A stretch of DNA of 64,000 nucleotides from Ectothiorhodospira mobilis (GTDB lineage: Bacteria > Pseudomonadota > Gammaproteobacteria > Ectothiorhodospirales > Ectothiorhodospiraceae). Positions 57,949 to 64,000 of this stretch are shown here, in pieces; position 1 is the first letter of the stretch, and each line of letters starts with the position of its first letter. Below the pieces are notes generated by a model that saw only the letters and a list, made by a program, of their open reading frames with translations, did not search any database and was not told the DNA's origin. The stretch covers positions 1 through 64,000 of the forward strand of contig NZ_NRSK01000015.1 of NCBI RefSeq assembly GCF_016584115.1, read 5' to 3'. Position numbers and translations under genes: made by a program.

Positions 57949-57958
57949 CATCCTCCCC
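57944..57958. repeat. IS200/IS605-end-like motif at the cls stop
   Basis: TTTGACATCCTCCCC spans the cls TGA and matches the ubiA-stop motif at 14 of 15 bases. The sequence is the typical outer end of TnpB-associated IS200/IS605-type elements, which insert next to short TTGA(C)-like targets. No other part of an element follows. Confidence 0.45.
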
Positions 57959-57971
57959 ACGGCTGGGGCTG

Positions 57972-57997
57972 CTCCCGCACCCTGGGTGAGGCGGGAG
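57972..57997. terminator. Hairpin between convergent cls and the acidic-protein gene
   Basis: CTCCCGC (57972-57978) pairs with GCGGGAG (57991-57997), and the loop can pair further (ACC/GGT). There is no T-run. Confidence 0.35.
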
Positions 57998-58062
57998 GCA
58001 TGGGCAGGGCCCTGGACCAGGGCGGGTCCCCGCCGCCCCGGTGATGAGGGTTGCCCCCGGGA

Positions 58063-58992
58063 TCAGGAGAAGAGGTTGCGCAGCAGGGCCTTCACCTCCT
58101 CGCGCACGATCTCCCGGATACGGTCCTCGGACACCGGGGGTTCCGGCTGCGGCATATCCGCCATGGCCCCCTGGATTTCCGCCTGCACCAGGGTGCGGAT
58201 GGCCCCCTCCACGCCCCCTTCCGGGCTGGCCGTTGCAGCGGGCGGGATGGTCTCTGCGGGGGTCTCCGGGGGCATGGTGTTCTCCTGGGATGGGGTGTCT
58301 TCTGCGCTGGCCTGGGCGGTGTCTTCTCCGGCGGGGGCCTCCCCGGCCGCCATGGCGGCCATCATGTCGTCCTCGCCGGATGGGGCCTGGGTGGTGTCTT
58401 CTCCGGCGGTGGGCTCCCCGGCCCCGTCCCCGGCTGCCATGGCGGCCATCATCCCGGCGTCTGCCCGGTCGGTTGCCTCCGCAGCCTGGGCCGCTTCGGC
58501 CGGGGGCTCTTCGTCCAGGGCCGCCTCCATCTCCCGGGCCTCCTCCATGGCCTCGGCGATGGCCGCCTCCTCGTGGGGCTCCGCTTCCTCCATCAGGGCC
58601 TCGGCCCCCTCCATGTGGGAGCGGAACAGGTCCTCCTCCGCTTCCCCGGACTCCGCCATCGGGGGCTCTTCAGGGGCGTTGTCCGTGTCCTGTGCCGTCT
58701 CCCCGGCGGAGGGCACCGCCCGCAGGGTGGGCCGTTCCGGTTCGGAAGGGGTTTCCTCGATGGCCGGGTTGTCGATCATGAAGTTCTCCAGCTGGTCCTC
58801 CTCGATCCACTGCGCCCACTGCTCGTAGAGGGCGTCCTTGTTCTCCACCCCCTCCACGGGCTGGGAGATGAAGGTGGAGATGTCCTTCACGTGGTACTTG
58901 CGCTGGATGTAGTCCGCCAGCAGCGGGGTGATCTCCTCATTGCCCCGGGTAAGGGAGACCAGTTTCATCAGGCTCGGGGATCGCGTTGCCAT
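58063..58992 (-). CDS. Acidic low-complexity protein with internal repeats
   Basis: The 309-residue product is not recognised. The N-terminal 80 residues look folded (KLVSLTRGNEEITPLLADYI; ISQPVEGVENKDALYEQWAQ). Residues about 85-270 are extremely acidic and rich in Glu, Ala and Pro, with a repeat MMAAMAAG...AGEDT(T/A)QA present twice. The last 45 residues are helical (EDRIREIVREEVKALLRNLF), like the short oligomerising tails of DUF2497/polar-organiser-type proteins. No signal peptide is seen. ATG 58992 is preferred (AAGG upstream); ATG 58968 is possible. It precedes radC in reverse. Confidence 0.7.
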   Translation of the reverse strand: MATRSPSLMKLVSLTRGNEEITPLLADYIQRKYHVKDISTFISQPVEGVENKDALYEQWAQWIEEDQLENFMIDNPAIEETPSEPERPTLRAVPSAGETAQDTDNAPEEPPMAESGEAEEDLFRSHMEGAEALMEEAEPHEEAAIAEAMEEAREMEAALDEEPPAEAAQAAEATDRADAGMMAAMAAGDGAGEPTAGEDTTQAPSGEDDMMAAMAAGEAPAGEDTAQASAEDTPSQENTMPPETPAETIPPAATASPEGGVEGAIRTLVQAEIQGAMADMPQPEPPVSEDRIREIVREEVKALLRNLFS

Positions 58993-59079
58993 GGTTGCCA
59001 CCTTGGGTTGGATTCGGTGCGCTTATCCGGGTTAGCGGCAGGTACGGCCGGGGATTGAGCCCGCCACGGCCTTGATCCT

Positions 59080-59751
59080 TCAGACCATGCCGCGTTCGGC
59101 CAGGGAGACGAGCGTATCCCCCACGATGATATGGTCCAGCACGCGGATGTCCACCAGGGCCAGGGCCTCCTTCAGGCGCCGGGTGATGGCCTCGTCCGAG
59201 GCAGAGGGCTCGGCCACCCCGGAGGGGTGGTTGTGGGCCAGGATGAGGGCGGCGGCGTTGTGGTGCAGGGCCCGGCGCACCACCTCCCGGGGGTGCACAC
59301 TGGCCCCGTCGATGGTGCCGCGAAACAGCTCCTCGAAGGCCAGCACCCGGTGGCGGTTGTCCAGGAACAGGCAGGCGAACACCTCGAAGGGATGATCCCG
59401 CAGGCGCGCGGCGAGATAGTGCCGGGTGTGGTCCGGGGAGGTGATGGCGTCCCCCCGCTGGAGTTGTTCCGAGAGATGCCGCCGCCCCATCTCCAGCACC
59501 GCCTGGAGCTGGGCGTACTTGGCCGTGCCCAGGCCCCGGGCGTCGCAGAAGGCCTTCACGTCGGCCTGCAGCAGCGGGCGCAGGCCGCCGAAACGGGAGA
59601 GCAGATCCCGGGCCAGGTCCACCGCCGTGCGCCCGGCCACGCCGGTGCGCAGGAAGATGGCCAGCAGCTCGGCGTCGGACAGGGCCTGCGGGCCCCGGGC
59701 CAGCAGCTTCTCGCGGGGCCGTTCCTGCGCCGGCCAGTCGGTGATGGGCAT
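59080..59751 (-). CDS. radC: RadC/MPN-domain protein
   Basis: The 223-residue product has an N-terminal helix-hairpin-helix part ([21 protein letters not shown]) and the C-terminal JAMM/MPN metalloprotease-like motif in [18 protein letters not shown], with the histidines, serine and aspartate of the zinc site. Named RadC, it has no proven repair role; its true function is unknown. The length is typical of a chromosomal copy. Confidence 0.95.
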   Translation of the reverse strand: MPITDWPAQERPREKLLARGPQALSDAELLAIFLRTGVAGRTAVDLARDLLSRFGGLRPLLQADVKAFCDARGLGTAKYAQLQAVLEMGRRHLSEQLQRGDAITSPDHTRHYLAARLRDHPFEVFACLFLDNRHRVLAFEELFRGTIDGASVHPREVVRRALHHNAAALILAHNHPSGVAEPSASDEAITRRLKEALALVDIRVLDHIIVGDTLVSLAERGMV

Positions 59752-59788
59752 GGCATGACCTCCGTGTCATGAGATGTGCGGTGTGGCC

Positions 59789-60865
59789 TCAGCCGTCCAG
59801 GGTGGGATAGTCGATGTATCCCTTCGGGCCGGGGGTGTAGAGGGTGTCCTTGTCCGCCTCCGCCAGGGGGGCGTTGCGGCGGAAGCGTTCCGGCAGGTCC
59901 GGGTTGGCGATGAAGGGCATGCCGTAGACCGCCGCGTCCGCCTGCCCCGAACGGATCATGGCCTCTCCGGACTCCCGGGTGAGCCCGCCCCCGGCCAGAT
60001 AGGCATCCCCCCGGAAGCGCGGCCGCAGCAGGGCATGGTAGTCCGTGGACGGGTTGCCGATTTGGGCCACGTGCAGGTAGGCCAGACGGAAATCCCCCAG
60101 CTGATCCACCAGATAGCCGTAGGTCTCCTGCGGGTTCTCATCGCGGATGTCGTTGAACCCCATCTCCGGCGCCAGCTTGATGCCGATGTAATCGCCGCTG
60201 CGCACGGAGGTCATGGCCTCCAGCAGCTCCAGGATGAAGCGGGCCCGGTTCTCCACGCTGCCGCCGTAGGCATCCCCGCGGCGGTTGGTGGACGAGCACA
60301 GGAACTGCTCCGGCAGGTAACCCGAGGCGGCGTGCAGCTCCACCCCGTCGAACCCCGCCTGGAAGGCCATGGCCGTGGCGATGCGGTAATCCTCGATCAC
60401 CTCATGGATCTCGTGCACCTCCAGCGCCCGGGGCGTGACATGGGGCCTGGGACCCTCGTCGGTGTAGGATTGCCCCTCGGGGCGCACCGCCGAGGCGGAC
60501 ACCGGCGTGGCCCCATCCGGCAGGAAGGCCGGATCGGAGATGCGCCCGGCGTGCATCAACTGCAGGACGATGACCCCACCCGCCTCATGCACCGCATGGG
60601 TCACCCGCGCCCAGGCCTCCATCTGCGCCTCGGTGTAGATCCCCGGGGTGCGCACATAGCCCTTGCCCATGGGGCAGGGATAGGTCCCCTCGGTGAGGAT
60701 CATCCCCGCCTGCGCCCGCTGGGCGTAATAGGTGGCCGCGTGCTCGCCCGGCACGCCATCCTCCCCGGCCCGGGAACGGGTCATGGGGGCCATCACGATG
60801 CGGTTCTTCAGATCCAGGGCACCGGCGTACAGCCGGGAAAACAGATCGTTCTCTTTCGTGGACAT
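59789..60865 (-). CDS. Old yellow enzyme family ene-reductase
   Basis: The 358-residue FMN-dependent alkene reductase (NemA-like) has the flavin-site segment NRIVMAPMTRSRAGEDGVP, the QLMHAGRIS strand and the fingerprint FDGVELHAASGYLPEQFL, then TNRRGDAYGGSVENRARF. The substrate-anchoring pair is normally H-x-x-N or H-x-x-H; here it reads HAAS, so serine replaces the second residue. It would reduce activated C=C bonds or N-ethylmaleimide-like electrophiles. Confidence 0.92.
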   Translation of the reverse strand: MSTKENDLFSRLYAGALDLKNRIVMAPMTRSRAGEDGVPGEHAATYYAQRAQAGMILTEGTYPCPMGKGYVRTPGIYTEAQMEAWARVTHAVHEAGGVIVLQLMHAGRISDPAFLPDGATPVSASAVRPEGQSYTDEGPRPHVTPRALEVHEIHEVIEDYRIATAMAFQAGFDGVELHAASGYLPEQFLCSSTNRRGDAYGGSVENRARFILELLEAMTSVRSGDYIGIKLAPEMGFNDIRDENPQETYGYLVDQLGDFRLAYLHVAQIGNPSTDYHALLRPRFRGDAYLAGGGLTRESGEAMIRSGQADAAVYGMPFIANPDLPERFRRNAPLAEADKDTLYTPGPKGYIDYPTLDG

Positions 60866-61127
60866 GGGGCGTCTTCTTCTCCGTGGGGAACCCGGTGGGG
60901 CTAGGGTACGATGGCCTTGAGTCTAGCAGGAGGTCTTTGGGGATGGAGGTCCGTTCATGCCGATAGGAGGCAGCGCCCGGGCGATGCAGCGATCGCAAGG
61001 GTCTGGTGGTATGCTTCCCGGCAAAAATTAATGTTTTTATTGTGGTTATTTGGTTGAATTCAGGGGTGGATGCTCTGGGTGGCTGGCATCCCCATGGGTT
61101 CTCGTGGGTCAGGGTGGTTGGAAGATC

Positions 61128-61679
61128 GTGATTCGTTTTCTGGATCTGGTGTTTTCTCTCCTGGGCTTGATGGTCGGATTTCCGCTGCTGCTGCTGCTGG
61201 CCGGCATGGGGTGGCTGGATACGCGTTCGCCCCTGTTCCGGCAGACCCGGGTGGGGCGCGGGCAGCGTCCGTTCACGCTGGTCAAATTCCGCACCATGCA
61301 GCCGGATACGGCCTCTGTGGCCACCCACCTGGCCGATGGTTCGGCGGTGACGCCTTTTGGCCGTTTCCTGCGTCGTACCAAGCTGGATGAATTGCCCCAG
61401 CTGTGGAACGTGCTCCGGGGGGAGATGAGCCTGGTGGGGCCGCGGCCTTGCCTGTTCAATCAGCATGAACTGATCCGTGAGCGGGAGCAGCGCGGGGTCT
61501 TTGCCATGCGTCCGGGGATCACGGGGCTGGCCCAGGTGAACGGCATCGACATGTCCGAACCCAGGAGACTGGCGCAGACCGATGCAGAGATGCTGCAGCT
61601 GACCTTAAGGGATTATTTCAGGTATCTGCTGCTGACCCTCCTGGGGCGGGGAACGGGGGATCGGATCCGGGATCGCTGA
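61128..61679 (+). CDS. Small sugar-phosphate (undecaprenyl-phosphate) transferase
   Basis: The 183-residue product is a minimal monotopic phosphoglycosyl transferase of the PglC/WcaJ-catalytic-domain class. An N-terminal membrane helix (about 5-25) precedes DTRSPLFRQTRVGRGQRPF, KFRTM, and the RRTKLDELPQLWNVL and GEMSLVGPRP motifs with the catalytic Asp-Glu. It transfers a sugar-1-phosphate to undecaprenyl phosphate to start a surface glycan. No other glycan genes are nearby. The start GTG 61128 is preferred over GTG 61104. It has an unusually AT-rich upstream region. Confidence 0.88.
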   Translation: MIRFLDLVFSLLGLMVGFPLLLLLAGMGWLDTRSPLFRQTRVGRGQRPFTLVKFRTMQPDTASVATHLADGSAVTPFGRFLRRTKLDELPQLWNVLRGEMSLVGPRPCLFNQHELIREREQRGVFAMRPGITGLAQVNGIDMSEPRRLAQTDAEMLQLTLRDYFRYLLLTLLGRGTGDRIRDR

Positions 61680-61707
61680 TCGCCCCGACCCCATGCCCCG
61701 TCCAGAC

Positions 61708-62700
61708 CTATTCCCCGCGCGCGGGCGGGGCCATGAACTCGGGGCCCACCGGGTCGGTGATGTGGGTGTCGAGGATGCGGTCGATCTCGGCGTGGTCCCC
61801 GGGGGTCAGCTGCAGCTCCGTCACGCGGTTCACGCTGGCCACCTGCTCGGGGCGGCGGGCGCCCCAGAGGGCGATGTCGGCGCCGTGGTCCAGGAGCCAG
61901 CGCACGGCCAGGTGCAGGACGTCGCTTGCAAAACGCTCCCGGGCGAAGCGGTCCAGGGCCTGGACCGCGGCCAGGTATTGGCCGAAACGCGGCTCCTGGA
62001 ACTTGGGATCGGACTGGCGCAGGTCGTCGCCGCCGAAGGTGGTGTCGGGGCCCATGCGGCCGCTGAGCAGGCCGCGGCAGAGGGCACCGTAGGCGAGGAT
62101 CTGGATGCCGTTTTCACGGCAGTGGGGCAGCACGTCCGCCTCGATGCCGCGCTCGAAGAGGTTGTAGGGGGGCTGGCAGGTGTGCAGGGGTACCACCTGG
62201 CGAAAGCGCTCCATCTGCGCCGGGCTGAAGTTGCTCACCCCCACGGCGCGGATCTTGCCCTCCTGCAGCAGCCGTCCCATGGCCTCGGCGGTCTCCTCCA
62301 CGGGGGTCACGGGGTCGGGCCAGTGCACCTGATACAGATCGATGTAGTCCGTCTGCAGGCGGCGCAGGGAGTCCTCCACCTCGGTGCGGATGCGCCCGGC
62401 GCTGGCGTTGCGGAACACGGCCTCGTCAGGGGTCCACTCCAGGCCCACCTTGGTGGCGATAAGGATCCGGTCGCGTCCGCCGTGGCGGCGGAGGGCCTCC
62501 CCCACCAGTTCCTCGGACTTGCCAAAGCCATACACGGGGGCGGTGTCGATCACATTGATGCCCTGGTCCAGGGCGGCGTGGACGGTGCGGATGGAGGTCT
62601 CGTCGTCGGTGCCGCCCCACATCCAGCCGCCGATGGCCCAGGTGCCCAGGGCGATGCGCGAGGCCTCGAGGGGGAGGTTGGCGAGGGTCGTGGTCTCCAT
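61708..62700 (-). CDS. Aldo/keto reductase
   Basis: The 330-residue TIM-barrel NADPH oxidoreductase has DTAPVYGFGKSEELVGEAL with the catalytic tyrosine, the lysine in LIATKVGLEW, the histidine in YQVHWPDP and the cofactor-site GARRPEQV. AGGAG is 5 bp before the ATG at 62700. It is of the YajO/general-stress type; the substrate is unknown. It diverges from bluB. Confidence 0.92.
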   Translation of the reverse strand: METTTLANLPLEASRIALGTWAIGGWMWGGTDDETSIRTVHAALDQGINVIDTAPVYGFGKSEELVGEALRRHGGRDRILIATKVGLEWTPDEAVFRNASAGRIRTEVEDSLRRLQTDYIDLYQVHWPDPVTPVEETAEAMGRLLQEGKIRAVGVSNFSPAQMERFRQVVPLHTCQPPYNLFERGIEADVLPHCRENGIQILAYGALCRGLLSGRMGPDTTFGGDDLRQSDPKFQEPRFGQYLAAVQALDRFARERFASDVLHLAVRWLLDHGADIALWGARRPEQVASVNRVTELQLTPGDHAEIDRILDTHITDPVGPEFMAPPARGE

Positions 62701-62902
62701 GGGCACTCCTGTTGTTGGGGGGATTTCATTCGGGATGGATCGCGGGCCGTGCCGGCATCCACCCGTGTCTGGCCGTGGCTGGGGCGTGGGCGGCCCCGAA
62801 GCGGTTGATTCCCTGGGAGGATAGCAGCCGTCGCCGGGGGCAACTCAACGCCGGACCGCCCTGCCGGTATGATGCCGGTACATCCAACAAGGAGCGCAGG
62901 CC

Positions 62903-63655
62903 ATGCCAGACCACGAGACACCGGACCACGCCTTCGGCGAATGTCAGCGGGAGGCCATCTACCGCAACATCCTGCAGCGGCGCGACGTGCGCGGCCAGTT
63001 CCTGCCGGATCCGGTGCCGGAGGACGTCCTGGCGCGCATCCTCACCGCCGCCCATTTCGCCCCCTCGGTGGGGTTCATGCAGCCCTGGAGCTTTGTGGTG
63101 GTGCGGGATCCGGGGGTGAAGGGGCGGGTGCACGAGGCCTTCACCCGGGCCAATGCCGAGGCCGCCGGGATGTTCGAGGGGGAGCGCCGCCGGCTCTATC
63201 AGGGGCTCAAGCTGGAGGGGATCCTGGAATCCCCGGTGAACCTGTGCATCACCTGCGATCCGGAGCGGGCGGGGCCGGTGGTGATCGGGCGCACCCACGA
63301 TCCGGCCATGGACCTGTACAGCGTCGTCTGCGCCGTGGAGAACCTGTGGCTCGCCGCCCGCAGCGAGGGCCTGGGGGTGGGCTGGGTGAGCATCCTGCGC
63401 CCCTCGGAGCTGCGCGGGATCCTCGGCCTGCCCGAGCGCGTCGTCCCCGTGGCCTATCTGTGCATCGGCCGGGTCAGTGAGTTCAAGGGGCGTCCGGAAC
63501 TGGAATCCGCCGGCTGGCGCGAGCGCCTGCCCGTGACCGACCTGGTGCATTTCGATACCTGGGGCGGGGAGTCCGCCGGCGCGGGGGACGAGGAGCTGCT
63601 CAAGGCCCTGCGGGCCTGTCAGGCGAGTGCGGAGAAGGGGGAGGTCCCGCTTTGA
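62903..63655 (+). CDS. bluB: 5,6-dimethylbenzimidazole synthase
   Basis: BluB cannibalises reduced FMN with oxygen to make the lower ligand of vitamin B12. The 250-residue nitroreductase-fold product has YRNILQRRDVRGQFLPDPVP, HFAPSVGFMQPWSFVVV and the BluB-typical EGLGVGWVSILRPSELR. Its presence suggests aerobic cobalamin making or remodelling. No cobalamin riboswitch was recognised upstream. Its stop overlaps the next gene's TTG. Confidence 0.93.
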   Translation: MPDHETPDHAFGECQREAIYRNILQRRDVRGQFLPDPVPEDVLARILTAAHFAPSVGFMQPWSFVVVRDPGVKGRVHEAFTRANAEAAGMFEGERRRLYQGLKLEGILESPVNLCITCDPERAGPVVIGRTHDPAMDLYSVVCAVENLWLAARSEGLGVGWVSILRPSELRGILGLPERVVPVAYLCIGRVSEFKGRPELESAGWRERLPVTDLVHFDTWGGESAGAGDEELLKALRACQASAEKGEVPL

Positions 63656-64000
63656 ACGCCCCGGCCCCGGCACCACCGGGGGTATATGTGGGCACCTGCG
63701 GCTGGAACTACCGCCAGTGGCGGACGGGGTTCTACCGGGGCGTGCCCCAGCGGGCATGGCTGGCCCATTGCGGGCGCCGGTTCACCGGGCTGGAGATCGA
63801 TAGCAGCTTCTACCGCCTGCCCGCAGCGGACACCCTGCGCCGCTGGGCGGGGCAGGTGCCGGAGGATTTCGGCTTCGCCCTCAAGGGCAGCCGTTTCATC
63901 ACCCATCGCAAGCGCCTGCGGGATCCCCGGGAGCCGGTGGCGGTGCTGCGGGACCGGGCCCGGGTGCTGGGTCCGCGGCTGCGGGCGGTGTTGTGGCAGC
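63652..64000 (+). CDS. DUF72 protein, YecE-like (truncated by window edge)
   Basis: The frame runs off the right edge after about 116 codons. YVGTCGWNYRQWRTGFYRG and LEIDSSFYRLP are the DUF72 hallmarks (TIM-barrel-like, unknown function). TTG 63652 overlaps the bluB stop (TTGA) and has GGAGG upstream, suggesting translational coupling. Confidence 0.88.
   Translation, partial: MNAPAPAPPGVYVGTCGWNYRQWRTGFYRGVPQRAWLAHCGRRFTGLEIDSSFYRLPAADTLRRWAGQVPEDFGFALKGSRFITHRKRLRDPREPVAVLRDRARVLGPRLRAVLWQ

Noticed and set aside
62701-62902. Possible cobalamin riboswitch before bluB
   Set aside because: No B12-box or expected long structured leader is visible; only a short direct repeat of GCCGGTA is present.

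Overview
This is a GC-rich chromosomal segment of a gammaproteobacterium. The gene content (the rpmH-dnaA-dnaN-recF-gyrB origin block, a hemC-hemD-hemX-hemY operon, AlgZ/AlgR, a CrbS-type symporter kinase, metal-type-switched HemB, BluB) would fit the purple-sulfur/halo-alkaliphilic lineage (Ectothiorhodospiraceae/Chromatiales). That placement is inference from gene content and base composition only.

Positions 1-16000 are the replication-origin neighbourhood. An IS481-type transposase enters at the left edge and abuts mnmE. The leftward block rpmH-rnpA-yidD-yidC-mnmE diverges from dnaA-dnaN-recF-gyrB. DnaA boxes flank dnaA, and two perfect ParB-binding (parS) palindromes lie in the 3' end of recF and upstream of gyrB. 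The recF-gyrB interval is a 1.2-kb scar holding a TnpB zinc-ribbon relic and a decayed reverse-strand frame. lemA with a GIDE/EF-hand partner, prlC, xthA and ubiD follow.

Positions 17800-24300 hold a signalling cluster: a chemoreceptor with a C-terminal sensor region, a CBS-CBS-CBS-CBS-PAS protein with a cysteine cluster, a membrane histidine kinase and an NtrC-type regulator, then a secreted DUF4168 protein. Positions 24300-34300 hold a hexapeptide-repeat protein, an SDR epimerase, the haem operon (reverse strand), algZ/algR and divergent argH.

Positions 34400-40000 are the most unusual part. A CheY-like regulator is followed by a membrane pseudokinase fused to an intact DEDDh (DnaQ-type) exonuclease, a small two-helix membrane protein, and a CrbS-like SLC5 symporter/STAC/histidine kinase. 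Spacing and overlaps make these four genes one probable operon.

Positions 40000-64000 return to housekeeping and accessory genes: a lone betaine-type binding protein, an esterase, hemB-aroE, an OmpA lipoprotein, a gamma-carbonic-anhydrase-like protein, ubiA, comF, bioB-bioF, a DUF2726 protein, a variant infA, a hydrolase/OsmC fusion, an MFS transporter, a tandem universal stress protein, an MsbA-like ABC exporter, a cardiolipin synthase, an acidic repeat protein, radC, an ene-reductase, a sugar-phosphate transferase, an aldo/keto reductase, bluB and a truncated DUF72 gene. Two near-identical 15-bp motifs sit exactly on the stop codons of ubiA and cls and resemble IS200/IS605-family ends. No tRNA, rRNA or CRISPR array was recognised.
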